A DNA stretch of 64,000 bases from Colius striatus (GCF_028858725.1 NC_084760.1:8444867-8508866), one strand, 5' to 3'; shown: positions 24,701 through 33,700, counted from the first letter of the stretch. The notes: a model not told the origin generated them from the letters alone. Made by a program: numbers and translations.

Positions 24701-25340
24701 GCACTTTTTTCTGTTGTATCCAGTGACAGAACAAGGAGTAATGGAAAGAAGCTGGAACAGAAAAAGTTCCATTTAAACAGAAGAAAAGCTATGCCAGTGT
24801 TGAGGTGAGGGAGCCCTGGCACAGGCTGCCCAGGGAGGGTATGGAGGCTCCTTATCTGGAGGTCTTCAAAACCACCCTGGACACGTTCCTGAATGCCCTG
24901 ATCTAGCTGAACCTGCTTCTGCAGGGGAGTTGGATGAGATGATCTCTAAAAGTCTCTTCCAACCCTACCATTCTGTGATAAAAAAAAAATCTCACAAATG
25001 TGTATCAGATCTGTGGATCTGGCAATAATGTTAAGAGTACCTTGGTTGCTGGCACTACACCAGGCGATAGCACATTTGCTCTTACAAATTCCAAACCCTC
25101 TTCAAGCACCCAAACACACGCTTCATTAAGACAGAGCAAAGTTAAAGTTGTACACCCTAAACCACGAAGGACAGAACAGTTCTGGGCATCCTCTCATTTT
25201 GTTTTCTAAGTCATTTTTTGGATGTATTTATTTTTGTAAGACTGCTTGTGTTATTTCAGTGCAAAGCTGAGAGTAATTCAACACATCTTACCATTGTTGT
25301 GGATATCAAACAGTCCCAGTTCATCCTCATCTGCTGCCAT
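743..25340 (-). CDS. CASP8AP2: CASP8AP2 (FLASH), full coding region, nine coding exons
   Basis: CASP8-associated protein 2 (FLASH) is a nuclear protein of histone locus bodies. It binds LSM11 of the U7 snRNP for histone pre-mRNA 3' processing, and also NPAT; it was first described as a caspase-8 partner. The coding exons, in transcript order, are 25340-25292, 23498-23418, 21720-21620, 19699-19625, 18006-17891, 13702-11190, 7485-4545, 2218-2119 and 799-743. All introns are GT-AG, and the phases join without a break to 2,010 codons plus stop, close to the human length of just under 2,000. I recognise the [12 protein letters not shown] start, the coiled coil ending in EEISNLHQR, the [12 protein letters not shown] and [10 protein letters not shown] blocks, the KNYMKFK helical block, and the C-terminal SANT-like block with [11 protein letters not shown]. 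The gene lies head to head with MDN1. Identification is firm. Individual exon edges come from reading and phase, not from transcripts. Confidence 0.95.
2119..2218 (-). CDS. CASP8AP2: CASP8AP2 coding exon 8 (SANT/Myb-like module)
   Basis: This exon is 100 bases, with acceptor TTTTTGCTTAG and donor GTAGGT. It encodes [20 protein letters not shown] followed by [13 protein letters not shown]. This is the first part of the C-terminal SANT/Myb-like fold through which FLASH is known to contact NPAT. The intron before it (2219-4544) holds two CR1 3' ends. The intron after it (800-2118) shows only a short CCCA run near 1,430 and no recognised element. Confidence 0.92.
2622..2805 (-). mobile_element. 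CR1 LINE 3' end
   Basis: The sequence starts with the reversed CR1 tail (CATAGAATCACAGAATGG) and reads through the GACCTTCAGAGATCATCCAG hairpin region into the end of ORF2. It is 5'-truncated and lies in CASP8AP2 intron 7, in sense with the gene. Confidence 0.92.
3297..3663 (-). mobile_element. CR1 LINE 3' end
   Basis: The reversed CR1 tail (ATCACAGAATCACAGAATGG) is followed by 3' UTR and degenerate ORF2 end, to CTCTTCTCCAGACTAA. It is the second copy in CASP8AP2 intron 7. Confidence 0.92.
4545..7485 (-). CDS. CASP8AP2: CASP8AP2 giant exon 7
   Basis: This exon is 2,941 bases, covering about residues 979-1959. It opens at CTTTTTACAG|ATTTAATTCC and ends at an AG|GTAATT donor. Recognisable parts are [10 protein letters not shown], the acidic [13 protein letters not shown], and the helical block with [34 protein letters not shown] and [18 protein letters not shown]. 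The long variable tail ends in a basic cluster (KKRKRE and KRQRKE, possible nuclear localisation signals) and then [13 protein letters not shown]1 copy ends 79 bases upstream of the acceptor. Confidence 0.94.
7565..8208 (+). mobile_element. CR1 LINE, different subfamily
   Basis: The sequence runs from GGGGGTGCTGGTGGGCAGCA to the tail TAAGATTCTGTGATTCT. Its ORF2 end is broken by frameshifts, and the tail (TTGAGGTCCCTTCCAGCTC) differs from the majority type here. It lies antisense in CASP8AP2 intron 6, 79 bases from the exon 7 acceptor. Confidence 0.92.
9271..9859 (+). mobile_element. CR1 LINE
   Basis: The sequence runs from GCATCAAGAAGAGTGTGGGC in ORF2 to the ATTCTGTGATTCTATGA tail. ORF2 is open for a stretch and then broken. 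It is antisense in CASP8AP2 intron 6. The rest of that intron (9,860-11,189) shows no recognised element. Confidence 0.93.
11190..13702 (-). CDS. CASP8AP2: CASP8AP2 giant exon 6
   Basis: This exon is 2,513 bases, covering about residues 141-979. It starts with [11 protein letters not shown] after an acceptor with a poor pyrimidine tract (TTTATAAATAG) and ends at AAAG|GTATTT. The first half is hydrophilic, rich in Lys, Arg, Glu and Ser, and looks disordered. It is followed by the conserved [18 protein letters not shown] block (around 12,390-12,445), then an acidic Pro/Ala/Val-rich stretch (about 11,805-12,300), then the conserved [10 protein letters not shown] and [13 protein letters not shown] block near the 3' end. 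Long open frames on the opposite strand here are shadows of this exon. Confidence 0.93.
13961..15415 (-). mobile_element. CR1 LINE, longest copy, includes reverse transcriptase end
   Basis: This copy is about 1.45 kb. After the reversed tail and 3' UTR, the minus strand encodes the C-terminal part of CR1 ORF2 in several frames. Blocks such as [20 protein letters not shown] (reverse transcriptase) and [10 protein letters not shown] are visible. Frameshifts and stops make it inactive. It lies in CASP8AP2 intron 5 in the sense direction, about 260 bases before the giant exon 6. Confidence 0.93.
17361..17600 (+). mobile_element. CR1 LINE 3' end
   Basis: The sequence runs from AACACAAAAAGTTCCATTGA to the tail CCCATTCTATGATTCTATGA. 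It is antisense in CASP8AP2 intron 5, about 290 bases from exon 5. Confidence 0.92.
17891..18006 (-). CDS. CASP8AP2: CASP8AP2 coding exon 5 (coiled coil)
   Basis: This exon is 116 bases, with a TTTAAAATAG acceptor and a GTACAG donor. It encodes [20 protein letters not shown] followed by [18 protein letters not shown], and ends in phase 2 (AG of an arginine codon). It continues the coiled coil of exon 4, and the [25 protein letters not shown] block is nearly invariant in FLASH. The following intron (13703-17890) holds a short CR1 3' end and a 1.45-kb CR1. Confidence 0.9.
18737..19217 (+). mobile_element. Older CR1 LINE copy
   Basis: The sequence GAGAAGGACATTGAGGTGCT, GTCCAGAGATGAGCAACAAA and TTAAAGGTCCTTTCCAACCA marks an older CR1 subfamily with many differences from the others here. 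It is antisense in CASP8AP2 intron 4. Confidence 0.85.
19625..19699 (-). CDS. CASP8AP2: CASP8AP2 coding exon 4 (coiled coil)
   Basis: This exon has exactly 25 codons, with a TCTTTTGACAG acceptor and a GTACTG donor. It reads [20 protein letters not shown] and then EIQAQ, an amphipathic heptad stretch matching the human [20 protein letters not shown] region. In the known protein this region supports dimerisation and LSM11 binding. The exon was too short to stand out as an open frame; it was found by conservation and splice phase. The next intron (18007-19624) holds an older CR1 copy. Confidence 0.9.
20449..20963 (+). mobile_element. CR1 LINE interrupted by a second CR1
   Basis: This outer CR1 runs from TTTAGTCTGGAGGAGACTGA to the tail CCATTCGATGATTCTATGT. 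It is split by another CR1 at 20612-20758. Removing the insert joins GTTCCATTGAAACATAAG to GAAAAACTATGTC, as in intact copies. Confidence 0.88.
20612..20758 (+). mobile_element. CR1 3' fragment nested in another CR1
   Basis: This is a 147-base, heavily 5'-truncated CR1 from TTGTGGAGGCTCC to the tail CCATTCTGTGATTTTATG. It is flanked on both sides by ATAAG (20607-20611 and 20759-20763). It lies inside the CR1 at 20449-20963 in the same orientation. Confidence 0.8.
21250..21402 (-). mobile_element. CR1 LINE 3' end, next to a CA run
   Basis: The CR1 tail is replaced or blurred by a CA repeat (about 21244-21256). The body GGACCTTCAGAGATCATCTA through CTCCACACCCTCCCTGGGC is clear. It lies in CASP8AP2 intron 3. 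Confidence 0.85.
21620..21720 (-). CDS. CASP8AP2: CASP8AP2 coding exon 3
   Basis: This exon is 101 bases, with a TCTCTACAG acceptor and a GTGTGT donor (weak at +3). It encodes [20 protein letters not shown] and then [14 protein letters not shown]. The [10 protein letters not shown](S/T)YN block is highly conserved in FLASH and starts the N-terminal helical region. The exon restores phase 0 after 77 codons. The next intron (19700-21619) holds the nested CR1 pair (20449-20963) and a short CR1 end (21250-21402). Confidence 0.9.
23418..23498 (-). CDS. CASP8AP2: CASP8AP2 coding exon 2
   Basis: This exon is 81 bases, with a TTGACTTTAG acceptor and a GTAGGT donor. It encodes the acidic [21 protein letters not shown] segment, recognisable against the SLDIYAGLDS stretch of human FLASH. 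Phase 1 is kept on both sides. The next intron (21721-23417) shows no mobile element or gene that I can recognise, only short AT-rich stretches and a GTA triplet run near 23,608. Confidence 0.9.
24139..24979 (+). mobile_element. CR1 LINE, about 840 bp
   Basis: The sequence starts in ORF2 at GGCTGATTCCCCAGCGGCTG and ends at CTACCATTCTGTGATA followed by an A run. The frame from 24,214 stays open for about 99 codons and is then broken by a stop. It is antisense in CASP8AP2 intron 1. Confidence 0.93.
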
Positions 25341-25367
25341 GATACAAACTCCCTATGGCTTCCCCAT
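25292..25367 (-). CDS. CASP8AP2: CASP8AP2 first coding exon (start codon at 25,340)
   Basis: The exon opens after a TTACTTGTAG acceptor and has 27 bases of 5' UTR. Its ATG at 25340-25338 encodes [16 protein letters not shown], matching the known FLASH N-terminus, and it ends at a GTAAGA donor in phase 1. The UTR part contains a tiny upstream reading frame (25367-25353). The intron downstream (23499-25291) holds one CR1 copy at 24139-24979. The intron upstream leads into the CpG island; its donor is not settled. Confidence 0.9.
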
Positions 25368-26663
25368 CTACAAGTAAGATATCAGAAGACAGACAGATTA
25401 ACCAACTATTTCTGAACAACATTATAAAACAGAAGCATCATAAGTTACACCCGAGCTACCTGTGACCCTTGCTCTTCTATAAAATATAGCCCTAGAATGA
25501 GAAAACACACCAAGATAACAAACATGGAGCTCTATGAAGAAAAGCAATAAATTATCTGCCCTGTGAATAAGCATTCTGAAGATCTTCAGCTGTATCTTTT
25601 GTTCATATGCATCAAATAAAGATCCCATAAAGACCTTTTGGCATGAAAACAAGCACTGCTTTCTGTATACAGGTTACTTGAATGTATCTCTCCACCAGTT
25701 AAAATAACCTGACTTGACAATGCTGATTTCTTCTCTGCTGACCATTTAAGAGCCAAGTTTCCCCTGTCTGACACCACCAACCAAACCAATAACGAGCAGC
25801 AGCAGTCAAGGAACACTCAGCCTGTCGTGGCATCCAGCAATACCCTGGCACAGGCCGTACAGCAGCCGCCACAATACCTAACGCAGAGCGACTTCACAAG
25901 CACACACGCTTGTGACACCGACACACAAGCATCTCCGAGGGGAGAGCCGTAGCCTGCAACACCGAGGCCCCGGCTGCGTGGGCAAGAGCACCAGAGGAAA
26001 AAGCTCGGGTGTCGGGGCACGCAGAGACGCCGAGCAGCGCTGAGCGGCTGCTGCCAGCTGAGCGGCTGCGGCCCTTACCCACTGCCCAGGCCTCACTCTC
26101 TCTCCGCGGGCGGGAAGGGGCTGCCGCCCGCCCCGATTCCCGCCAGGGCGGAAGCGCCCGGGACCCCTCGGCGGCCAGGGCGGGAGAGACGCCCACGGCG
26201 GCCCGGCGGCAGCACCGCAACCGCCGCCGCACGGGGCAACCCCCCGCGCCCTCAACCGCCGGCGCGCCGCCCGCGAGGGCCGAGGCTCGGGGAGAGCAAG
26301 TCTCGGCCGGGCCGAACCGAAGCGGGCGGCGGGATCCGCGGAGGGGCAGTGGGGGAGGGGAGCGGCAGCCCCGCCGCGGCGAGGCGGCGCCGAGCCTCCC
26401 GCCGGGCTGGCGGAGGGAAAGGGACGGAAGGGAAGGGAGGAGGAAAGCCCCGCTCGGCCGGCCGACGCGGCTCTCACCCACCGGTCAGCAGCCGCGCCGC
26501 GGCCCGCCGCCCCCGGGCCGCGACACCCCGCAGGTCGCCGCCGCTGGTCCCGCAGGCCGGGCGCCGAGGGGGCGGGACTCGCGGCGCGGCAGCCAACGGC
26601 CGCCAACGCACGGCACGTTCCCGGCCGCGCCGCCGCCGAGCCCCGCCCCCTGGCCCGGCGCCG

Positions 26664-26674
26664 TTGGCGGGAAA
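26664..26674 (+). promoter_or_regulatory. E2F-like site
   Basis: TTGGCGGGAAA matches the E2F consensus TTTSSCGC read on the other strand. It sits in the centre of the CpG island between GC boxes. E2F control would suit both neighbours, which act in S phase and growth. This is motif evidence only. Confidence 0.45.
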
Positions 26675-26700
26675 GCGAGGCACGCGCGGCGCCCGCGGCC

Positions 26701-26730
26701 CGCCCCCGCCCCGCCCCCGCCCCGCCCCTC
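26701..26730. promoter_or_regulatory. GC-box (Sp1/KLF) array
   Basis: Tandem CCCCGCCCC units form a run of overlapping GC boxes in the middle of the bidirectional promoter. Such arrays are typical of TATA-less housekeeping promoters. Confidence 0.55.
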
Positions 26731-26747
26731 CGCAGCCTCGGCCCATA

Positions 26748-26757
26748 GCGCGGGAAA
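26748..26757 (+). promoter_or_regulatory. Second E2F-like site
   Basis: GCGCGGGAAA is a second E2F-type core 84 bases from the first, directly after the GC-box array. This is motif evidence only. Confidence 0.45.
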
Positions 26758-27396
26758 CCGCACGGCGCTGCTCCGCCAGCGCACGGAGGCGGCCGCAGTC
26801 AGCGCGCAGCCCGGTGCCGCGGCCACCCGGCTCTTCTGTAAAGCCTGTGACGGGTGGGAGTGAAGCGTCCGCCGGAGTCCCGCCCGTGCTCACCTGGCGT
26901 GCGTTGGGCGCGGACGGCCGTGCCCCGCTGCTGCGCTGGGGCGGACCTGAGGCAGCTCCGGCGGCGCTCCCGGGGAGCCTGAGGTTTAAGTCCGGCTCCT
27001 GCTCTCAGCGATCCCGCTGTCAAATCCCTCTGTAAACACCATTAGTGCCTTAGACCCGCGTTCGGACTTGGTGACCCGGCTGCGGCCGGAGAGGAGAGCC
27101 GGGGAGGGTTGCATGGAACTGCCCCCGTGATGCCGGCCTTGTCTCTGCCGAGCCTGCGCCCCCCGCTCGGGTTAGTCACGCACCGCGCGTCTCCTCGGTC
27201 AGGACGCTCCGACTGATGCCATGACTTAGATGCGAAAGGCTTCGAGGCAAGCGCGCTGGCTGGTGGCCGTCCAGCAGCCCCGCTCCAGGCAAGTCCTGTA
27301 CAGTTGTCTGTGTGGGAAAGGGGGAACAGCGCAGGACGAGGACGCAGCAGAGGAGCCCTTGCGTCCGCGAGCTTCCAGCCATCCCCCTCAGGAGAG

Positions 27397-27415
27397 ACTA
27401 CACTTCCCGGCATGC
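27397..27415 (+). promoter_or_regulatory. ZNF143/SBS-type motif, forward
   Basis: ACTACACTTCCCGGCATGC matches the long ZNF143 (Staf) promoter element ACTACAnnTCCCnnnATGC. It lies 260 bases upstream of the MDN1 start codon, inside the CpG island. Confidence 0.7.
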
Positions 27416-27459
27416 AGCAGGCGCCCGGCGTCGGGGCGGTACGCACGGCGCGGAGCGGT

Positions 27460-27478
27460 GCATCCTGGGAGCTGTAGT
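27460..27478 (-). promoter_or_regulatory. ZNF143/SBS-type motif, reverse
   Basis: GCATCCTGGGAGCTGTAGT is the reverse complement of ACTACAGCTCCCAGGATGC, a second full-length ZNF143 element. It faces the first one across about 44 bases and lies about 200 bases upstream of the MDN1 start codon. Confidence 0.72.
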
Positions 27479-27674
27479 TCAGCCCGTGTGTCGTGACGTG
27501 CGGGGCGGAGCCGAGCCGCGCTTCCCTTTGCCTGCGACGGCGCGGGCGGGTGACGGCGCCGGCGGGGCGGAAGCGGGTGTTGAGCGGCGCTGCCCCCTCG
27601 CTCCCCACGTGCCGCGCGGCCCCTCCCGCCGCTCGCCTCAGCCGCTGCCCGCGCTCCGGCGGCGGCAGAGGAGG

Positions 27675-27773
27675 ATGGCAGACATGCGGTTCCGCCTGGC
27701 GGAGCCGCTGCAGCTGCTGGCACGCCGCAACGAGAAGAGCAGCGCGGAGCTCAACCGGTTCTTGGCCAAACAG
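27675..27773 (+). CDS. MDN1: MDN1 exon 1
   Basis: This exon has 33 codons and starts [20 protein letters not shown]; the ending [11 protein letters not shown] matches human SELGRFLAKQ. The donor is CAG|GTGAGC. The 5.7-kb first intron (27774-33503) begins in the CpG island. It then holds a CR1 at 31249-31931 and a short CR1 end at 33111-33187; I see nothing else in it. Confidence 0.93.
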
Positions 27774-30700
27774 GTGAGCGGGGCGTGCGCGGGGCTCAGC
27801 AGTCGTCCCCGGGCGCTGATCCGCCCTTTCTCCCTCCGGGTGGGTGGCGCAGGGTCCGCCGAGGCGGGCAGGGCACGGCGCTGCACCGTGCCGCCTCCCC
27901 CGGCCCCGCCGCCATCTCCTGCCGGCAGCTTTGTCTGCTGCCCGTGCCGTCCGGCGACCCCCTCCCGCGCACTCGGCCGCCCGCCCGTCCGTCCGAGCCG
28001 TTCACGGGGACGGCTCTCCGCTCGCTTCTCCTCTCTGTCCGTGGGTGCTTGTGGCGGCTCTTACCCCTCCCCGCTGTGCGGGTGGAGCCCCGGAGGCACA
28101 TCCTCTCCGATCCCCTAGTATCCCTGCTGAGGAGGCATTTTGCCCCGCGGTTAAAGTCGTCGGTGTCTCACACGTCCCGTAAGCTGACTCTGAAAGTACG
28201 GCAGCGAGAGAGGGCGTGTTGTTCCCGAGCTCTTGGGCAGTATCTAGTCCCTTGGCTGCGGCGTGTCACCTTGATGCTATTGGCGTGTCTCCTTTAAGTG
28301 CCTTAGGAACAGCACGTGGCGTAAAAAGGCAGAGGACTGGGTTTTCTACGGTTTGCTGCTTGTATTTTAATGACGGTGATGTTGGAAACTTGTTCCTGTT
28401 TTCACTGCCTGCCTTAACTGTAAAAGGCACACCTGCCTTTAGGAGAGTTGAGCCCTAGCACGTTGCAGTCTCTGAAACATTTGAAGACGTATAATAACAG
28501 GTGATATCAACACATCAGGTGTTGTCTTATTAATACCTTTTGTGATAGAGATTCTGAAGCCCCCAAATTGTGTATACGCTTTGGGGGATTCATAGTTCTG
28601 TTTGGGTGTCTAGGAAATTTCCTGGTTCTCTGAAGAGGACAAACCTGAATCATCAATGTTGTCATTCAGTCTGAATTACTGCCACTTAGTTATGGTTGGG
28701 GAAAGCTCTCATGCTGCTAAACAAGGTTTTCTGTTGGTAGGCAGGTGGCTTTTTCTCCTGTCGGGATCAAAGTAAAATTGGCATGAATCTATGTTCCTGA
28801 ATCTATGTTCCTGCATTGGAGAGATGATGCTAGTTGGTGGGAAGCAGTGAATGAAAAGCTGCTATTCAAGAGGAAGAAACAGCTGAGAAATAGAGATAGG
28901 GATGATGCAGATATACGATGTAGCAGACACAGATGGAGCAGAGAACCAGAAGTGAGTCACCGAGACCTGAGACTAGGAAAGACCGTGCCCTTTCTCTTCT
29001 GGTGACTTGGTTTTGAGATGTACTTCAGGTTTAAAAGTCTTCCTAGGTGGCAATTAATTATTAAAGAGTGATTACATACAGAGACTTTGGAACAGCATGT
29101 TAATAAACAGTGGTTTCTTTTGCAAACTGGATTCCTATTTCCAAAGTGGGATGCTACGGATCTAGGAATTTGTTAAGCTTGTCTTGTCACCAAACTGCTG
29201 ACTGCAGTCATCATACCTGATTTCTTTACAGTTGCTTTGCATGTAACTTAGGAAGCATGCATTGTGGAAATATAGAGCTCTCTTTGCAGCTTCCCTGTGT
29301 CTTCCTCGTGGCTTATTTCTTCAGTATTCCATAATGGAATGGAACTTACCCTCATCTGCTAAGTAACGAGATTCCTAGTGAGGCACCATGTCTGTAGTGA
29401 TGGAAGATCTTGTTCCTTGGGCTTCAGTATGTAATGGAAATAGAGCATTTTCTGAAAAGTACTTGTATACCATTAAGCCTGCAAAGGTACAGCACATTTC
29501 TGTGTTCTTAATGAGGAAACTGGGATGAAAAGCTCTATAAAACGATCTCTGTTTCCTGCCTTTCTAATTTTGGGGTAATTTAAGCAAGCTGTATAAGGAA
29601 ACAAACTGCTGGAGCATGCTTTTAGTTCTGTATGTTACCTAAGGTCTGTTTGAATTGGGATGTTTTCCTGCTTAGAATTCCAATAGCAAATTTTGTGCAA
29701 ATGCAGTTATTTTGGCTCCCTGTGATGGTGTAACTTCAGTAGAGGAGTTCATTAATGTAATGGTTAGAATGCTACCAGGAATAGAACTCTATAAATAAGG
29801 GAGGGTCTTTTGCACTTTTGGAGTCTTGGAGTGTATTCTCATCTCCTTCTGATTCTATGTTTTTTAAGAGATGTGATTTTTAGGAGATGGTATGTTAGTA
29901 AATACACTGATACCAAGTCAAAGAAGGCTCTCCTCTCCTTGAAGGAGAGATCTGTCCAACTTGACCCAACATGGTGTGCTGAAGGACATGTAGGAAGTTC
30001 TAGCTTGTTCTGCAGCTCTCTTGTTCTCTCTCAGATTGCATATTCCCCTGCCTTTTTATTGTTTTCCCTTGGATTATGTGGGTTAGAAGGAGAGTGCAGG
30101 CTCATGCTTCATTTTACTGAACCGGACAGCTGCCTAAAAGAGTGGTCCTGCTCTGGTAGGCCGAGTCACACCTTTGTGTTGCTTGTGTTATCCTGAACCT
30201 AGTGAGTGTGGTGATGTAGAAAATCCTTTCAACTTTCAAGGATTAATTTGGATCACCTTGCCACACTGATTACTCTACAGTCATACAGTGGTAGAGCTGT
30301 TGTGTAAGGGCAGCGGAGCTGAGAACTGGAGGAGAGGAAGGATTTCCCACGTGTGGCCCTCCTGTCCTCCCACTCTTTTAGAAGTATCTCATTGTTTAAT
30401 AAATGTATGATGTAATGTTCTGTGGAAAGACCTGTGGGCCACAATCAGAATCGTGGCCTTCACATGAGCCTAGATTGTTCCTTGCTGTGATCCATTCTCT
30501 TAGTAATCTGGTATTTGGATTGAGCTGTTTCTTAGTGATTTCTGTAGCTTGTGAGCACTGGGTAAATGTGCTGTATAGGCTGGGAAGGAGGTGTGCCACT
30601 TGGTTGTGTTTGACTCCAGGTCTCACTGCTAGCTGTGCTTCTGTTTAGCGTCTCTTTCATTAATAGTGCACAACGTGTGCATATATTCTGTGTCTGGAGG

Positions 30701-33700
30701 GACAGTCCTTTATTATACTCTCTTAAAGCATCTGTTTGGAACTGTGGGTGCAGATTTACTATCCCAGCTTTGAACACTTGAATCAAACGTGTTCAGATCA
30801 GCTGTCCTTTGTGGCTGATGGTGAAATACCCAGCTTTCTCTTCCTCAGAGCTGCCTTTAGTTAAAAAACCCTTCTGACAGTATTCTTTTTCTCCATAAAA
30901 TTTTAAATTTAGACTCTGAAACTGAGCAGACGGTCTCTTTGTAGAATGGGAACATTGCCACTGTGATTTTTGAACAGTTTTATGTGTATAGTACCCTCGG
31001 GACATAATGATTAGAAAAAGTGCTTGCTCTCACACAATTGCTAATGGAATGGATTTGTTGTGCAGTAGTCATAGAACACTGTAGTTACACTGAGTCGGTC
31101 ACATTTATTTACTATTTTGATGTTAACTGTTCATTTTATTTTATATTGGAAGTTCTGGCTAATAAATTCAGCACTGTGGTGTCTGGTTAGGGTAGCCAAA
31201 GATGTAACTGATTTGGAAGCAGAGGTACTTCTAATTTTTTACAGGGAAGCATAGAATGGGCTGGAAGGGACCTTTAAAGATTGTCTAGTCCCAACCCCTG
31301 TGTTAAAGTAGGTCCACCTAGATCAGGTCACAAAGGAATAGGTCCAGGTGGGTTTTGAAGACCTCCAGAGAAAGAGGCTCCACACCCTCCCTGGGCAGCC
31401 TGTGCCAGGGCTCCCTCACCTCAGCAGGGAAATAGCTTTTCTTTATGTTTAAATGGAACTTTGTGTTCCAGCTTCTTTCCGTTACCCCTTGACCTGTCAC
31501 TGGATACAACAGAAAAAAGTGCTTCCCCAACCTCCTGACACCCACCATTTAGATATTTGTAAATATTAATAAGATCTCCCCTCAGTCTCCTCTTCTCCAG
31601 ACTAAACAGCCCCAGTTCCCGCAGCCTTTCCTCATCAGGAAGATGCTCCAGTGCCCTGATCATCTTGGTGGCCCTGTGCTGGACTCTCTCCAGCAGTTCC
31701 CTGTCCCTCTTGAGCTGAGGAGCCCAGAACTGGATGCAGTACTCCAGATGAGGCCTCAGCAGGGCAGAGCAGAGGGGGAACAGAACCTCCCTTGACCTGC
31801 TGCCCACACTCCTCTTGATGCATCCCAGGCTGCCATTGGCCTTCTTGCCCATGAGGGCACGTTGCTGGCTCATGGTTAGTTTATTATCAACCAGCACTCC
31901 CAGGTCTCTCTCTGCAGAGCTGCTCTCTAGTGTTTGTCTCAAATCCTTTTGAGCCATGCTGCCTGTGAACAGCCCGTGAATTATTTTGCCACTCAAAATC
32001 TGTTCCTCTGCATTGCACAATGTCATGTTTGCTCTGTGATGAATGCAGACCTTCAGCTTCAGCTTTTAAATTTTTTTAGTGCTGATATGGTAGGTGAGAG
32101 GAAGATAAACATATGTTTTGTAGTGTATATACTTCAGTTTCCCTGATCTCTTATGCACTGTTAGGGAATTAATGTTTCCTTAAATTCAGGAGGCCGAAGG
32201 AACTTGAACAAGTGTCCGTGTGTTCTAGAAGGAAGTTGACGGTGGTATAAACCTTAGAAGGTTACCATTTCAAAAGTAATATGTAGGACCTCTGCAGTGT
32301 AGTTATCTTCTAACCATTAAACCCTTTCATCTGTAAGCGCAGGAGTCTAGGAGAGGTGGAAATTGACCTCACATGTTGCTACAGACAGTCTACCTGAATG
32401 AGGATGTTTCTGGGGGTAGTTTAAGTGCTTTGTTTGGAAAGCTGCCTTTCCTATTAGTATGTACAACTGTTTGCCAGGAAAGAATAAAATTGTCTTCACA
32501 GAAGGGTTCACAGCATGCAGGGGGTGAGTAGAGCATCAAAGTTAAAAGCAGCACCACTACAGTGAAAATATATAATCCTGACTCAAAATTCCCTATACTT
32601 CAGTGTATGCTCCATGTCGTGGAAGTGGATAAATGCTTGGATAACTATATGGGCTTAAAGATGAGGAAAACTGAAGCATAAGATGTGAGAAATAGGTTGA
32701 TTTCTTCAGTGTCAGAGTTAGGAGTGTTGGGTAGAGATGTAAGGCAGTGTGTGTGGTTGGGGGTTGTTTGGTTGGGTTTTTCCTTTTTTTCTCCTAGCAG
32801 ATGTGAATGTTTCCCGTTTAATATTTTTGTTTGTACTAAAGGACTATTTTGTATAAAAGTAAGAAAAAAGATCTCGCCTTCAGAGCTGTGGATACGTGCT
32901 GCTTCTTGTTAAGAGCATCACTCTCTGTAGTTGCCATCAGAAACACAGCAATAAGGCTGCCACCGTGACTGATGGAATGCTTCTCTTTTCAAAAAATATA
33001 GTGAACATGATGCAACTCAAACCTTCTTGTTAGTGAACCTGAATTCTTAACTGTTTTATGGCTCTAGTGAGACCCAGCTGTTGAGATCAGTGGGAATACT
33101 ATTAATATATTCATAGAATCATAGAATGGTAGGGGTTGGAAGGGACTTTTAGAGATCATGTAGCCCAACCTCCCTGCAGAAGCAGGTCAGTCTGGTGATT
33201 ATAACATTTTTTACTATTTTTCCCTTTCTTTGCTTTGTCTTTCAATTGTACAATATAGTTTTAAGTTAGTGTGACTTCTTTGTAATTCCTTTTCAGTGTG
33301 TCATTTTGCATGTCACTCACTTGATAACTCTTCAAAAAAAAGAGGGCTGTGTCAAGTTTAAGTACTTCCACTGGGAATTTTAGACTCCCTTCTGCTGTTT
33401 GAAAGATTTGTTCATGTGAAATTCACTATGACTCCTGCATGAATAGTTCTGCAGTTAAAAGCCCAAATGCATTCCCATTTAACTTAATCTCCATTCCGTT
33501 TAGATTTGGACTCAGCAGGATCGGCAGTGCATCCTCGATACCTTAGCGCAGCTGTTGCTGGATAAAGAGTGCACTCTGTTGGTTGGCCGTCAGGTTCGGC
33601 CTATCTTGTTGGATTTGTTGGAAAGAAATGCAGAAGCCATTAGAGCCGGTGGCCAAATCAATCATGATCGGCACGAAAGACTGTGTGTGGCAATGAGCAA

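Larger units (their letters stand above)
25950..28120. promoter_or_regulatory. CpG island and shared CASP8AP2/MDN1 promoter
   Basis: This is the only strongly GC- and CpG-rich block of the window, lying between two divergently transcribed genes. It contains the first MDN1 exon, GC-box arrays (26701-26730), E2F-like sites and ZNF143-like sites, and no TATA box. For CASP8AP2 a non-coding first exon must lie here. Two plausible minus-strand donors are TGG|GTAAGG (last exon base 26079) and TGG|GTGAGAG (last exon base 26478). I cannot choose between them. Several long open frames cross the island but are expected in such GC-rich sequence. Confidence 0.8.

Noticed and set aside
25878..26606. Minus-strand frames of 242 and 195 codons upstream of CASP8AP2
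   Set aside because: Same GC-rich composition effect. The real CASP8AP2 start at 25340 is supported by homology.
26009..27035. Long plus-strand open frames (284 and 228 codons) in the CpG island
   Set aside because: GC-rich DNA rarely has stop codons. The products are Arg/Pro/Ala-rich in every frame, with no family resemblance, and the region is promoter.
27312..28118. 268-codon plus frame that contains MDN1 exon 1
   Set aside because: Only the 33 codons 27675-27773 match midasin. The upstream part is promoter/5' UTR and the downstream part is intron.
29810..30196. 128-codon frame in MDN1 intron 1
   Set aside because: No homology recognised, low-complexity hydrophobic product, no splice or promoter support; chance frame in a long intron.
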